Shown: positions 31,940 to 41,650, numbered from the stretch's first letter. The stretch is DNA of 64,000 bases from Selenomonadales bacterium (GCA_900769615.1 CAAGHH010000026.1:177472-241471), one strand, 5' to 3'. Notes: generated from the sequence alone by a model not told the origin. Program-made: numbers and translations.

Positions 31940-32218
31940 TCATAGGGCTGCAAATTCAATTTTTAGGCGACAACCAAGGCCGGATGCCAGGCGTTTAAGA
32001 GTCTTGATGGATGGATTGGCGTTGCCGTTTTCCAGTTTGCTTATATCGGCCTGCGCAATGCCGGTGCGGGCGGCTAATTCCTTTTGAGTTATGCCCTGCC
32101 GTTCCCGTGCATCAATCATGGCGCGAATAATGGCAAATTCCGGTTCTAAAGCATCATATTCGGCCTTAATTTCTGGATCTTGCAGTTGTTTATTGAGAAA
32201 ATCCCTAAATTCGCTCAT
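31940..32218 (-). CDS. XRE-family antitoxin (HigA type), second module
   Basis: A 92-residue protein with an acidic N-terminal helix (LQDPEIKAEYDALEPEFAII) and an HTH (GITQKELAARTGIAQADISK). It overlaps the toxin stop by 4 bp. Its sequence is clearly different from the first module's antitoxin, so this is not a simple duplication. Confidence 0.87.
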   Translation of the reverse strand: MSEFRDFLNKQLQDPEIKAEYDALEPEFAIIRAMIDARERQGITQKELAARTGIAQADISKLENGNANPSIKTLKRLASGLGCRLKIEFAAL

Positions 32219-32571
32219 TTGTCAGTCATCCTTTCCAAATAGTCCTTGCGGTTCTTTTTTGCACGTTCGATTTCGGCAGGTGGTGTCTTTTGAGTTTTCT
32301 TGATGAAGCCGTGGGAGAGTATAATTTCGTGGTTTACCACGAAGAAATATAGCATCCGTGAAATATCGCTGCCGACTTTGGCACGAAGTTCAAAGATACC
32401 ATCGTCTAAATGCTTAGAATATGGCTCACGGAGCAGATTGCCCTTATCTTCAAGAATTTCGATGGTGCGTAACATTTTGGTACGCATCTTCTTATCCAGA
32501 CCAAGGATAAAATCTTTAGCAGGTTTGCCGCCATCGTGGCAAGTATAGAAACTGACTTCAAAATCTGACAT
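32215..32571 (-). CDS. RelE/HigB-like toxin, second module
   Basis: A 118-residue toxin of the Gp49-like group: FEVSFYTCHDGGKPAKDFIL, central YSKHLDDGIFELRAKVGSD, and the diagnostic ILSHGFIKKTQKTPPAEIER. It lies in the strip between early and late genes, transcribed against the phage. A promoter is directly upstream (32584-32612). Confidence 0.88.
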   Translation of the reverse strand: MSDFEVSFYTCHDGGKPAKDFILGLDKKMRTKMLRTIEILEDKGNLLREPYSKHLDDGIFELRAKVGSDISRMLYFFVVNHEIILSHGFIKKTQKTPPAEIERAKKNRKDYLERMTDK

Positions 32572-32583
32572 TGTTACTCCTTG

Positions 32584-32612
32584 ATAATATGTGATATATC
32601 CTATATTGTCAA
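32584..32612 (-). promoter_or_regulatory. Promoter of the second HigBA-like module
   Basis: Minus-strand TTGACA (32607-32612) and TATTAT (32584-32589) with 17 bases between. The spacer contains GATATATC, a candidate autoregulatory half-site. Confidence 0.7.
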
Positions 32613-32679
32613 GGGGGATTCAAAAGCTGACTATTGCCAAGGATTTTTATAAACACGTATTACATAAAAAGGGGAAATT

Positions 32680-33090
32680 ATGAAAAAATATCAGTATGAC
32701 AATGCGCAAGAAATTGTTAAACAAATGCGGGAAGATCGTAAAATGGCAGCTAAGTATATTCTAAATTATGATATTTACCAAACCCAAGGGGATAAAAATA
32801 TTAAAGATAATGAGTGGTTGCAGGCTATAGATTTAACCTTGCGAACATACGGTGAACGAAAAAGAATATTTATTATGGTACGTCAAGAAGCAGAAGGCAA
32901 GAAAACAAATGGCCGTGGGCGGCACGCTTGGACAGCATATGTTCAAAGACGATATGCAGAGGAAATAAATAAACGTTTTATTAATGCTCGTTGTTTATTT
33001 GCTGAAAGAACATTAAAAGAGTGGTGGCGGCAAATAATAAATCGAATAATTGAAATGCATTTGCGATTAAAAGGCAGCACCTTAAACTAG
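32680..33090 (+). CDS. Phage protein in the late-regulator position
   Basis: A 136-residue basic helical protein (RTYGERKRIFIMVRQEAEGK, AERTLKEWWRQIINRIIEMH). I do not recognise a firm family. Its place just upstream of the HNH/terminase genes and its size fit ArpU/RinA-type late activators; that is inference from position. From here on the sequence is much more AT-rich. Confidence 0.5.
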   Translation: MKKYQYDNAQEIVKQMREDRKMAAKYILNYDIYQTQGDKNIKDNEWLQAIDLTLRTYGERKRIFIMVRQEAEGKKTNGRGRHAWTAYVQRRYAEEINKRFINARCLFAERTLKEWWRQIINRIIEMHLRLKGSTLN

Positions 33091-33191
33091 CCAATCAATG
33101 CTATTATTTTCAATAAGGATAACTATATTTAATGCCGAGATAGTTATTTAGGCTTATTATCTAAAATGAATATAGGGAAGGTGAATATAAT

Positions 33192-33611
33192 GTGCTTATG
33201 ACCATATGTAGCGCATGTGGCCGTAAACTAGCACAAGGTGTAACTTGCCCATGCGTTAGCTTACGGCAACGTCAGTATAACAATGAGAAACGTGATCAGA
33301 AAAAAAATAAATTTTATCATAGTTTAGCATGGCGAAAGATAGTTGAAAAAATAAAGATAATAGCACACGGTGCTGATGAATTGGTTATGGCAGAATCAAA
33401 ACACTATCAGGCTGGAAATATAGTACATCACATATATACACTGGAAGAAAAACCGGACAAAGCACTTGATATAAATAATCTTATTTTTTTATCACGCAAG
33501 AATCATAAAAAGGTCCATGATATTTATAAAAAAGAAGGAAACGAAAAGAAATTATTGCAAGCTAAGCTTATAGATATTGTTACTGCCAGGGGAAGGCGAA
33601 AAAAGTTTTAG
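33192..33611 (+). CDS. HNH endonuclease, second
   Basis: A 139-residue protein. An N-terminal C-x2-C/C-x-C element (CSACGRKLAQGVTCPC) precedes WRKIVEKIK, then GNIVHHIYTLEEKPD (HH of the HNH motif), NLIFLSRKNHKKVHD (N and final H). I take GTG at 33192, eight bases from GGAAGGTG; ATG at 33198 is possible. It immediately precedes the small terminase. Confidence 0.78.
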   Translation: MLMTICSACGRKLAQGVTCPCVSLRQRQYNNEKRDQKKNKFYHSLAWRKIVEKIKIIAHGADELVMAESKHYQAGNIVHHIYTLEEKPDKALDINNLIFLSRKNHKKVHDIYKKEGNEKKLLQAKLIDIVTARGRRKKF

Positions 33612-33729
33612 TATTTACTAGTTGGAGCGCGCTCCCCCTTTTATTTTGGAAAAATGCCAAAAATGCCAATAGATATAACTGCAAGCAAATACGCATTGAG
33701 TGAACATACATTAGTAGGAGGTGAATCAT

Positions 33730-34194
33730 GTGGCAAGACCAAGAAAAGTAATTGGTATATCAACCGGTAAAATAAGTAAAAAAGACCGTATGAATCGTGA
33801 ATTGCAAGAGTCCAAATTAAAAGTCGGACGTGATCAATTAGAAACAGGCGCTCCAAAGTGGCTTAATGATGAGGCTGCTTATGAATATAATAGAGTAGTT
33901 CGTGAAGCAGCTAAAGTTGATTTGCTTGATAACCTGGATTTATCAATATTGGCAATTTATGCAGATAATTACAGCAGGTATATCGTTGCGAGTAAATCAC
34001 TTAATGAAAAAGGTTTGACTACAGAAGGCAAAGTTGGAGAAATACCATCGGCTTATTGTCGAATTGCTAATGATTCAGCGACTCAAATAATGAAATGCAG
34101 TACGAAACTAGGATTAGCTACAACGGATCGATTGAAATTAATTGTTCCAACTAAAGAAGAAAAAACGGTAAATAAGTATTTGAAATACCTATAG
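33730..34194 (+). CDS. terS: Terminase small subunit, P27 type
   Basis: A 154-residue protein. MARPRKVIGISTGKISKKDR, then GAPKWLNDEAAYEYNRVVRE and LDLSILAIYADNYSRYIVAS, are P27-family features. It binds packaging sites and hands DNA to the large subunit. GTG at 33730 is preferred over the GTG at 33721, which lies in the GGAGGTG ribosome site. Confidence 0.88.
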   Translation: MARPRKVIGISTGKISKKDRMNRELQESKLKVGRDQLETGAPKWLNDEAAYEYNRVVREAAKVDLLDNLDLSILAIYADNYSRYIVASKSLNEKGLTTEGKVGEIPSAYCRIANDSATQIMKCSTKLGLATTDRLKLIVPTKEEKTVNKYLKYL

Positions 34195-34210
34195 GTAGTT
34201 GCTATGTGTG

Positions 34211-35947
34211 ATGAAAGACTTAACTACTGAATACGCAAAAAAAATAATAAGTGGTAAAAAAATATGTGGTCGTGCTGAGTATTTAGCTTGTAAACGTCAT
34301 CTTAATGACATGGAAAATAAAAATTTTGAATATATTTTTGATGTTAAACAAGCAGAGCGTCATATAGCTATAGCAAATACATTGACAATAGGTGAAGGCA
34401 GTCCGAAACCGTTAAAAACAAGAGGTTTTCAAAATTTTATAATTGGAAGCTTATTTGGCTGGCGAAAAAAACGTAGTAAATTGCGTCGCTTTCGTGAGGG
34501 TTATATCCAAATGGGACGACAAAATGGTAAATCATTTATAGCTGGTGAATTATGCAATGATTTTGCTACATTTGGAGGATATAATTATGGGCGGATATTT
34601 TGTACAGCTACTAAACAGGACCAGGCTAATATTGTTTGGGAAGATGTGCAAAAATTTATTGAATCAGATTCAGACCTAGCTGAATTATATACAATCCGTA
34701 AATACGATCATGTTATTACATCACGTATAACTGGAACAGTTATAAAAGCCATTGGCAGAGACACTAAAAGCGCAGATGGTTTTAGAACAATACTAGCAAT
34801 TGTTGATGAATATCATGCGCATCCAACCAATCAGATGTACAAGTTAGTAAATGATGGTCAAATTTTGGTTGATAATGCTTTGACGCTAGCGATTACAACG
34901 GCTGGATTTAATCTTAATGGTCCATGCTATGAGCAATATCAATATTGCAAAAAAGTGTTGACAGGAAATGTAAAAAAAGAATCGCTATTTATATATATTG
35001 CTGAAATGGATCAAGATGATGATATTTGGCTGCCAGAAAATTGGGCTAAAGCAAATCCGCTGTATCTATGGAATGATGATGATACTATCAATAAGCAAAT
35101 GGTTGCACGAATGGCTGAAAAGGCAATAGATGCAAAGGAAAAACAAGGAAATGAATTAGTTAATTTTCAAACCAAATCATTAAACCGCTGGGTAACATAT
35201 ACAGGCGGTGCGTTACTGGATTTAGAGTGCTGGAAGCGATGCGGCGCTAATAAAAAAATTTCTGACATGGAAGGCAAGGAATGTTTTTTAGGTATAGATT
35301 TATCTAGTGGCGGTGATTTAACAAGTATAGCGTTGCTTTTTCCACTGGAGCAGTCAAGGATATATTTATACTCACATAGTTATATGCCAGAGTTACGTTT
35401 GGCTGAACATATACAGTCAGATGATGCACCGTATGGAATGTGGAAAAATGCAGGTTTATTGACGCTTACGTCAGGCATGTATGGCATAAAAACAGATTAT
35501 AAGCATATCATTTCAGAATTAAATAATATGATAAACAAATATCATTTAAAAATAATAGGATGTGGTTATGATGCGCATAATGCCAGTGCCTTTTTAGAAG
35601 ATTTGGAACAAATTTTGGATTGTGATTTAACTGAGATTAAGCAGTCAGCACGGTCATTAAATGATGTTACAAAAGATTTTCAGTTATCTGTTAAATCTGG
35701 GCAAGTAATATATGATAAACAAAATGCATTAATGACATGGAGCGCTGTAAATGCAATTATTTCAGCACCTAATTCATTTGGTGAGATAAAAATTGATAAG
35801 ATGACACAAACAAATCGTATTGATTGTGTAGATGCCATTATAGATGCTTGGAAAGTATGGTTTTCACAAAAAAGTGATATAGTTGACGGTCATGCTGCTT
35901 TAGCTGAGTGGCTGGAAATCACTGAGAAAGAAGGTGAGGAAGATTAG
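34211..35947 (+). CDS. terL: Terminase large subunit
   Basis: A 578-residue packaging motor. N-terminal ISGKKICGRAEYLACKRHL is typical of P27-type partners. The ATPase Walker A-like GRQNGKSFIAGEL and Walker B ILAIVDEYHAH are followed by the nuclease domain starting FLGIDLSSGGDLTSIALL. The exact start is uncertain: ATG 34211, GTG 34208 and TTG 34199 share the frame. It overlaps the portal gene. Confidence 0.93.
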   Translation: MKDLTTEYAKKIISGKKICGRAEYLACKRHLNDMENKNFEYIFDVKQAERHIAIANTLTIGEGSPKPLKTRGFQNFIIGSLFGWRKKRSKLRRFREGYIQMGRQNGKSFIAGELCNDFATFGGYNYGRIFCTATKQDQANIVWEDVQKFIESDSDLAELYTIRKYDHVITSRITGTVIKAIGRDTKSADGFRTILAIVDEYHAHPTNQMYKLVNDGQILVDNALTLAITTAGFNLNGPCYEQYQYCKKVLTGNVKKESLFIYIAEMDQDDDIWLPENWAKANPLYLWNDDDTINKQMVARMAEKAIDAKEKQGNELVNFQTKSLNRWVTYTGGALLDLECWKRCGANKKISDMEGKECFLGIDLSSGGDLTSIALLFPLEQSRIYLYSHSYMPELRLAEHIQSDDAPYGMWKNAGLLTLTSGMYGIKTDYKHIISELNNMINKYHLKIIGCGYDAHNASAFLEDLEQILDCDLTEIKQSARSLNDVTKDFQLSVKSGQVIYDKQNALMTWSAVNAIISAPNSFGEIKIDKMTQTNRIDCVDAIIDAWKVWFSQKSDIVDGHAALAEWLEITEKEGEED

Positions 35948-37190
35948 TATATTGACGTTGCTTAAAAGAAAAATAAATAATATGACAGCTAATATTTCTT
36001 TGAATGATATAAATGAATTATTTTTTGCATCAAAAAATAAAATTGGTGGTCCGGATTTAGCTGAAATAACTTATTTTACATGTTTAAAAACGTTAGCTGA
36101 AAATTTGGGGAAAATGCCAGTTTATCTAATTGATAAGGAAAAGAATAGAGTAAGCCATCATGAAACTGTTTCAATTTTTAGCATAGCACCAAATAAAATA
36201 ATGACACCAATACAATTTTTTTCTAGATTGGAATATTGTCGCAACCATTATGGCAATGGTTATGCGTATATTGAGCGGGAAAATTCTATTTTAAAGGGAT
36301 TGCATTTACTTGATCCACAAAAGGTTCAAGTTTGGGTTAATAATACAGCTGATTATACAAAACGGCAGTATTATTATCGTTATTTTGATAGTGGTTCCGG
36401 TAAAGATTTTTGGATAGATCCTGAAAATATGTTACACGTCAAAGCGTGGATTACTGAAAATGGTTGTTATGTTGGAAAATCAGTACGAGAGATATTGGCC
36501 GCAAATATGGCAGGCAATAAGGCTGCCCAAGAATTTTTAACCAATTTATATAGCCATGGGCTAACGGCTAATGCCGTGGTTAAATATGTTGGTGATTTAA
36601 ATAGCATTGAACAAAGAAAACTTTTAAAAAGGATTGATGAACAATCCCGGGATGATGCTAGGCGCATGATTACCTTACCAGTAGGTTTTGATATTCAGCC
36701 AATTGATTTAAAATTGACCGATTCACAGTTTTATGAATTGCGCAAATACAATGCATTACAGATAGCAGCTGCTTTTGGGGTAAATCCAGATCATCTAAAT
36801 GATTATACAAAATCAAGTTATAACAATAGTGCTATGCAAAATTTGCAATTTTATGTTAATACCTTGCTATATAATGTCACAATTTATGAGCAGGAAATGA
36901 ATAGAAAATTATTAACTAAAAAAGAACAATTAGCTGGATTAGGATTTAAATTCAATGTTTGGACAATATTACGCGGTGATCCGCAGCAACAGGCAGATGT
37001 TTTGCAAAAAATGGTTCAATCATCAGTGTATAGCGTCAATGAAGCTCGTGACCGTTTAGATATACCGCCATGTATAGGCGGTGATGTGCATATGGTTAAT
37101 GGTTCATATGTGAAATTAGAAGATATAGGAAAAGCGTATGAAAACAACGAGGTGAAAAGCAATGGGGATAAGAATCCAAAATCAAACTAA
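35934..37190 (+). CDS. Portal protein, HK97 type
   Basis: A 418-residue portal: FTCLKTLAENLGKMPVYL near the N-terminus, HYGNGYAYIERE, and LRKYNALQIAAAFGVNPDHL with a SSYNNSAMQNLQFY helix region. It forms the dodecameric channel for packaging. GTG at 35934 overlaps terL by 14 bp; a TTG at 35952, spaced behind GAGGAA, is an equally good start. The 3' end overlaps the protease. Confidence 0.92.
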   Translation: MRKISILTLLKRKINNMTANISLNDINELFFASKNKIGGPDLAEITYFTCLKTLAENLGKMPVYLIDKEKNRVSHHETVSIFSIAPNKIMTPIQFFSRLEYCRNHYGNGYAYIERENSILKGLHLLDPQKVQVWVNNTADYTKRQYYYRYFDSGSGKDFWIDPENMLHVKAWITENGCYVGKSVREILAANMAGNKAAQEFLTNLYSHGLTANAVVKYVGDLNSIEQRKLLKRIDEQSRDDARRMITLPVGFDIQPIDLKLTDSQFYELRKYNALQIAAAFGVNPDHLNDYTKSSYNNSAMQNLQFYVNTLLYNVTIYEQEMNRKLLTKKEQLAGLGFKFNVWTILRGDPQQQADVLQKMVQSSVYSVNEARDRLDIPPCIGGDVHMVNGSYVKLEDIGKAYENNEVKSNGDKNPKSN

Positions 37191-37905
37191 TGATAGTGCG
37201 GAAATAGTGATTAGTGGAAATATAATAGATGATGATAATGGTGGTTTCATAGAAGAAATGTATAGCAATACCACAGGATATCAATGGCCTGAAAAAATTC
37301 GTAAACAACTGGATGATTTACAAGGAAAAGATTTAACGATATATATTAACTCTGACGGTGGCAGTGTACCGGCAGGAGTAGCAATTGCGAATATGATACA
37401 TAATCATGATGGTCATACCAAGGCAATTGTTGAAGGCTGGTGCTGCAGTATAGCAACACAAATATTTTTTTCAGCAGATGAGCGAGAAATGCCAAGCAAC
37501 ACATATTTAATGATACATAAACCATCCGCATATAGTAGTGGTAATTCTAATGATATGAAAAAAACGGCGGAAATCCTTGACACAATTCAAGAAGGACTTG
37601 AAAAAATTTATATAAATTGCGCTTTAGATGGGATAACAGCTGAAAAAATACATTCTATGGTAGAGTCAGAAACATGGTTAACTGGTGACGAAGCATCTAA
37701 AATATTCAATATAAATAAAACTGAACCAATACAAGTAGCTGCATGTGCAGGCAAAGGCTTGAATTATATGAATAAAACCAAAATCCCTTATGAAATAGTG
37801 CAACAACAAAAAATGGCATTGAAAAAAACAATGTTAGATAAAAATAATGATAAATACAAAGCTGAAATAGCTTTGGCACTTGCGAAAGGAGCAATGTTGA
37901 AATGA
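37162..37905 (+). CDS. ClpP-like head maturation protease
   Basis: A 247-residue protein with the ClpP/crotonase fold: INSDGGSVPAGVAIANMI, the serine nucleophile region EGWCCSIATQIFFSAD (usually G-x-A-A-S-A-A), and MIHKPSAYSSG with the catalytic His. It processes capsid and scaffold. The two Cys before Ser are unusual but the triad positions appear kept. It overlaps the capsid gene by 4 bp. Confidence 0.9.
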   Translation: MGIRIQNQTNDSAEIVISGNIIDDDNGGFIEEMYSNTTGYQWPEKIRKQLDDLQGKDLTIYINSDGGSVPAGVAIANMIHNHDGHTKAIVEGWCCSIATQIFFSADEREMPSNTYLMIHKPSAYSSGNSNDMKKTAEILDTIQEGLEKIYINCALDGITAEKIHSMVESETWLTGDEASKIFNINKTEPIQVAACAGKGLNYMNKTKIPYEIVQQQKMALKKTMLDKNNDKYKAEIALALAKGAMLK

Positions 37906-39029
37906 AAAAATCTGATGAATTGAAAAAAGTTGTAGATGAATTGACTGGAAAAATAGAACAACTGCAGCAGAATGAAAAGTATTCTGATGCAGCAAAACTA
38001 AGCACGGAATTAACAGAGACAGTAAACAAATACCATACAGCAAAAGCTATGGAAGCAGCAGCAATGACCAATTTTACCCAAAATGCTGCTCCTGTGAATG
38101 GAAGGCATGTGAATAATGCTAAATTAAAAAATCGAGTATTTAATAAGCTGGTATTAGGGCATAAGCTTAATGACGATGAAAAAGAAATAGCTAATACAAT
38201 TGGTTCGCCGGGACAGGTTGCAGGGACACCGAATAAGGGCGGCTATTTGGTGCCTGAGGAGCAATTGGCAACTATACGAGAATACAGAAAAGCATATACT
38301 GCAATAAAGCAGCTTACACATGTTCAAAATGCAAATAGTTTATCAGGGAAAATGCCAACACTTGGTGATGAATCTGGTTTGCTAACTGCTTTTGAAGAAC
38401 TTAATAGTATAACACAGTCTGATTTTGATTTTGGTCAATTGAAGTATGAAATCAAAGATTACGGTGATATCATTCCAGTATCAAATCAGCTGTTAGCGGA
38501 TGCAGATGTAAGTATTGTAGATATTATTGGTAAACGGTTTGCTAGAAAAGCAGTAAATACGGAAAATGCTGAAATATTAAAGCTGTTGGCTAAATTATCA
38601 GCAACTGCGCTAACAAGTTATAAAAATTTGGTAAAAGCGTTAAATGTAGATATTGATCCAGCTTATTATGCTAATGCAAAAATTATCACTAATCAGGATG
38701 GCTTTCAGTGGTTATCAGAATTGGAAGATGGTCAGAATCGCCCTTTATTATTGCCGGATGTTGCTGCACCAGATACATATCGTTTTAGAGGAAAAGAAAT
38801 TGTTGTATTACCGAACAATACATTAGCTACTACCGCCAAAAAAATACCATTCTATGTTGGTTCGTTGGCAGATTATGCAGCATTTTTTGAACGTCAGGGA
38901 ATAGAAATAGCGGTATCACAAGATTTTCTTTTTGATAAATATGCGACAGCCTTACGTTGTGTTGAACGTTTTGATGTAGTAGCTGATGATGTGAATGCAA
39001 TGAAGGCATACGCTGTTACGACTGCATAA
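37902..39029 (+). CDS. Major capsid protein, HK97 fold
   Basis: A 375-residue protein. Residues 1-60 are a charged coiled coil, the delta/scaffold domain to be removed by the protease. The mature part begins near the Gly-rich GSPGQVAGTPNKGGYLVPEE and continues with typical HK97 elements (DYGDIIPVSNQLLADADVSI, TNQDGFQWLSELEDGQNRPL). Confidence 0.93.
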   Translation: MKKSDELKKVVDELTGKIEQLQQNEKYSDAAKLSTELTETVNKYHTAKAMEAAAMTNFTQNAAPVNGRHVNNAKLKNRVFNKLVLGHKLNDDEKEIANTIGSPGQVAGTPNKGGYLVPEEQLATIREYRKAYTAIKQLTHVQNANSLSGKMPTLGDESGLLTAFEELNSITQSDFDFGQLKYEIKDYGDIIPVSNQLLADADVSIVDIIGKRFARKAVNTENAEILKLLAKLSATALTSYKNLVKALNVDIDPAYYANAKIITNQDGFQWLSELEDGQNRPLLLPDVAAPDTYRFRGKEIVVLPNNTLATTAKKIPFYVGSLADYAAFFERQGIEIAVSQDFLFDKYATALRCVERFDVVADDVNAMKAYAVTTA

Positions 39030-39046
39030 GAAGGTTAACTGAAATT

Positions 39047-39343
39047 ATGGCAATTGATTTAAGTGGAATAAAAAATTATTTGCGCATAGATGATGATATT
39101 ACTCATGATGATGCGTTTTTGCAACAATGTATAGTATCTGCTGAAAGTTATTGCAAAAATTCAATAGATAATTTTGAACAGCTTATGAAAAACAATAAAT
39201 TTGAGCCTGAAGCTAATATGTTGTTATATGCGTTAATAGCAGAAATGTATTCTAATAGAGATTCACATAATGATAGTCGCGCTGAATGGCCATATTTTAT
39301 ACGTTCGATGATTTCGCAGTTACAGAATTTTACGGAGGATTAA
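39047..39343 (+). CDS. Head-tail connector (gp6-like)
   Basis: A 98-residue helical protein; IKNYLRIDDDITHDDAFLQQ is the gp6/DNA-packaging signature for short head-tail connectors. It sits in the expected place after the capsid gene. Confidence 0.87.
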   Translation: MAIDLSGIKNYLRIDDDITHDDAFLQQCIVSAESYCKNSIDNFEQLMKNNKFEPEANMLLYALIAEMYSNRDSHNDSRAEWPYFIRSMISQLQNFTED

Positions 39344-39345
39344 TT

Positions 39346-39717
39346 GTGATTAGTAAAGGAAGCATCATAAAGGGAACTTCTTTTGATGATTTACGAGAGA
39401 GAATAAAGGTTCTTTATTATGACTATAGCCGTGATGAAATTGGCGACATCGTTAGTCGTACAGAGAAAACGCGTTACACTTGTTGGGCTAAAATTTTGCC
39501 ATATGCTGCAAAGGATGGTCATGATGTGGCAAGTAAATCAGCTGAAATATATTACAGGATAATAATCCGTTATCGTAAAAATATTAAAACGGACGATATA
39601 ATATTTTGGCGGTCAAAAAAATTACAAATAGTATCACCGCCATATGATGCCGAGAATCGTCATATATGGCTAGTCATTGATTGTAGGGAGTTAGTGGAAG
39701 ATGGCCAAACGCTATAA
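39346..39717 (+). CDS. Head closure protein (SPP1 gp16-like)
   Basis: A 123-residue beta-rich protein (YTCWAKILPYAAKDGHDVAS, then RIIIRYRKNIKTDDIIFWRS). The GTG at 39346 follows GGAGGATTAATT. It overlaps the next gene by 17 bp. The position and fold-like pattern match head-tail joining proteins. Confidence 0.82.
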   Translation: MISKGSIIKGTSFDDLRERIKVLYYDYSRDEIGDIVSRTEKTRYTCWAKILPYAAKDGHDVASKSAEIYYRIIIRYRKNIKTDDIIFWRSKKLQIVSPPYDAENRHIWLVIDCRELVEDGQTL

Positions 39718-40132
39718 TGATTTTACTCGTGGTGATGTACGTGGTGTTGCTCAGGCGGTAAAAGCATTAGAAGAAATTGGCGTAAATGTTGTTAAAGCTG
39801 CTAAAGCAGCTTTAAAACAGGGCGTCAATACAATTACTGAGGATGCTAAAAATAGAGTTCCAATATATAACGGATTACCAAGAGCTGATGTTGAGGCGGG
39901 AGCTTTAAAAGCTTCAATTAAAGCAGTTGGTAAAAAAGAAGGTTCGGTATATCATATTGAAGCTAATGCCAAAAGTAGCACATCAGGATTGCCGTATGGA
40001 TTATTTGTTGAATTTTCTAGTAAAATAAATAAACCGTTTTTATACCCAGCGTTTGATGCACATCAACAGGCTGTAAGAAATTCAATTATTCAAGCAGTTC
40101 AAAATGCTACAAAACGACGAGGAAGTAAATAA
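39701..40132 (+). CDS. HK97 gp10-like tail-joining protein
   Basis: A 143-residue protein with the gp10 pattern: ALKQGVNTITEDAKNRVPIY, GALKASIKAVGKKEG, then PYGLFVEFSSKINKPFLYPA. It connects the head completion complex to the tail. Confidence 0.87.
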   Translation: MAKRYNDFTRGDVRGVAQAVKALEEIGVNVVKAAKAALKQGVNTITEDAKNRVPIYNGLPRADVEAGALKASIKAVGKKEGSVYHIEANAKSSTSGLPYGLFVEFSSKINKPFLYPAFDAHQQAVRNSIIQAVQNATKRRGSK

Positions 40133-40513
40133 TTGAAAACAGCAGAATTATTGACAAAAGTTTATAGTGCATTAAGTAAAGACCAAAAGCTTACGGATAA
40201 TTTGGCTAAAGAAAGCCAAGGCATATATCATATACAAGCTCCGCCAGGCAATGAAGCCCGAATACCATATATTGTTTATTCTGTTGTATCAGATATACCG
40301 GGAATATGTGGTGATGATTATGAATTAGGGCATTATGTAACATTAAGAATACATGTTGTAACAGGAAATACTGGGGGATATTGGCATCTTTACGAGATAA
40401 TTAATACTATAATGGTCAAGTTAGGATTTTCACGCTTACAAGTAAATGAGTTAAAGGAAGATGATGGCCATGCATTATGCGTGGCTGATTATAAGATTGG
40501 AGTTGAAGCATAA
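40133..40513 (+). CDS. Tail completion protein (gp17/DUF3168-like)
   Basis: A 126-residue protein (IYHIQAPPGNEARIPYIVYS, GHYVTLRIHVVTGNTGGYW). TTG start at 40133, supported by GAGGAAG. It ends at the first base of the tail-tube gene. Confidence 0.8.
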   Translation: MKTAELLTKVYSALSKDQKLTDNLAKESQGIYHIQAPPGNEARIPYIVYSVVSDIPGICGDDYELGHYVTLRIHVVTGNTGGYWHLYEIINTIMVKLGFSRLQVNELKEDDGHALCVADYKIGVEA

Positions 40514-41097
40514 TGGCAGGAACAAAATCAGGCATTACCAATTCTCCGTTCATAGGTATTTCGCAATTTCATATTGCGGAAATGCTTACGGATCCAGCAG
40601 AGGGAACAGCTACGTATGCTGAAATGATTCATATTCCGCAATTGCGGGAAGTACAAATTAAACCGCAAACAAATGAAGAATCGCTATACGCAGATGATGC
40701 AGCTGTAGAATCGTCCAATGTAGTATCAAAATATCAGTTAACTGTTGATATGGCTAATATACCACTAGAATATAGAGCATTATTATGCGGTCATGATTAC
40801 GATGATAAAACTGGCATAATGACGATAAAGTCTACTGATGCAGCACCATATTTTTTAGTAGCATTTCAAGCCAATAAGTCTAATGGCAAAGCAAGATTTA
40901 TAAAATTTGTAAAAGTTAAATTTGCTGAGCCGGATGAAGATGCTAAGACCAAAGAAGAAAATATTTCGTACAATACGCCACAAATGACAGCTACAGCTGT
41001 GTATAGAAACAGTGATCATGTAGCGGTTATGCAGGCAGATGAAGAAGCAGAAGGCTATATTGAGCAGACTAAAACGGATTGGTTTGCAACAGCCTGA
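40513..41097 (+). CDS. Major tail (tube) protein
   Basis: A 194-residue protein of the phi13-type major tail group (YAEMIHIPQLREVQIKPQTN, SLYADDAAVESSNVVSKYQL, LCGHDYDDKTGIMT). It polymerises around the tape measure. GATTGGAGTTG precedes the ATG. Confidence 0.9.
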   Translation: MAGTKSGITNSPFIGISQFHIAEMLTDPAEGTATYAEMIHIPQLREVQIKPQTNEESLYADDAAVESSNVVSKYQLTVDMANIPLEYRALLCGHDYDDKTGIMTIKSTDAAPYFLVAFQANKSNGKARFIKFVKVKFAEPDEDAKTKEENISYNTPQMTATAVYRNSDHVAVMQADEEAEGYIEQTKTDWFATA

Positions 41098-41154
41098 TAA
41101 TATAGCAGGCGGTTAATTACCGTCTGTTTTTTATACATAGAAAGGATAACGTTT

Positions 41155-41460
41155 ATGGAAATCCCAAAAATTGTGATAGATGGAACTGAATATAGTGCAA
41201 AAAAAATAACTGTTGGTGATTGGCGTGAAATCTTGAAATTAAATGAAAAATATGAGAGTGAAAATTCAATAAAAGACGCTGCCAATATAGCAATACAGGG
41301 AATATTGCTGATATACGACGTTTCAGATAAGGAAATTGAAAAAATGTCATTTGAAGATGTGGCAAATGCTTATATTGATGCAAGCAAATATGTATACCGG
41401 ACTTTTTATGAAAAAATAAATAAGCTCCCAAACGTAGAAACGGCGGCAGCAGAACAATAA
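41155..41460 (+). CDS. Tail assembly chaperone (gpG-like)
   Basis: A 101-residue acidic protein (VGDWREILKLNEKYESENSI, KMSFEDVANAYIDASKYVYR). In siphophages such a protein is made alone and as a frameshifted fusion (gpGT); the slip site lies at 41427-41433. It chaperones the tape measure encoded next. Confidence 0.85.
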   Translation: MEIPKIVIDGTEYSAKKITVGDWREILKLNEKYESENSIKDAANIAIQGILLIYDVSDKEIEKMSFEDVANAYIDASKYVYRTFYEKINKLPNVETAAAEQ

Positions 41461-41639
41461 AGCTGACCGCCCATGAAACAGCACTTTCATTATATTGTCA
41501 GTTAGCTAAGACATATCATTGGACTATCAAACAAATAGATGATACTGATTTAGAAGATTTGTTTGAAATGATATATGTGATGGATAAAGTAGAAAATGAA
41601 CCAACACAGGCATTTATTGATGATGTTTTGCCTATATAA
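41427..41639 (+). CDS. gpT-like extension made by -1 frameshift
   Basis: The heptamer C-CCA-AAC (41427-41433) is in the right phase of the gpG-like frame for -1 slippage. The -1 frame then runs open through LTAHETALSLYCQLAKTYHW and ends DDVLPI at TAA 41637-41639, 11 bp before the tape measure. It has no start codon of its own with a ribosome site. The fused product would have about 161 residues. Confidence 0.85.
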   Translation, partial: PKRRNGGSRTIKLTAHETALSLYCQLAKTYHWTIKQIDDTDLEDLFEMIYVMDKVENEPTQAFIDDVLPI

Positions 41640-41650
41640 AGGAGAAAATA

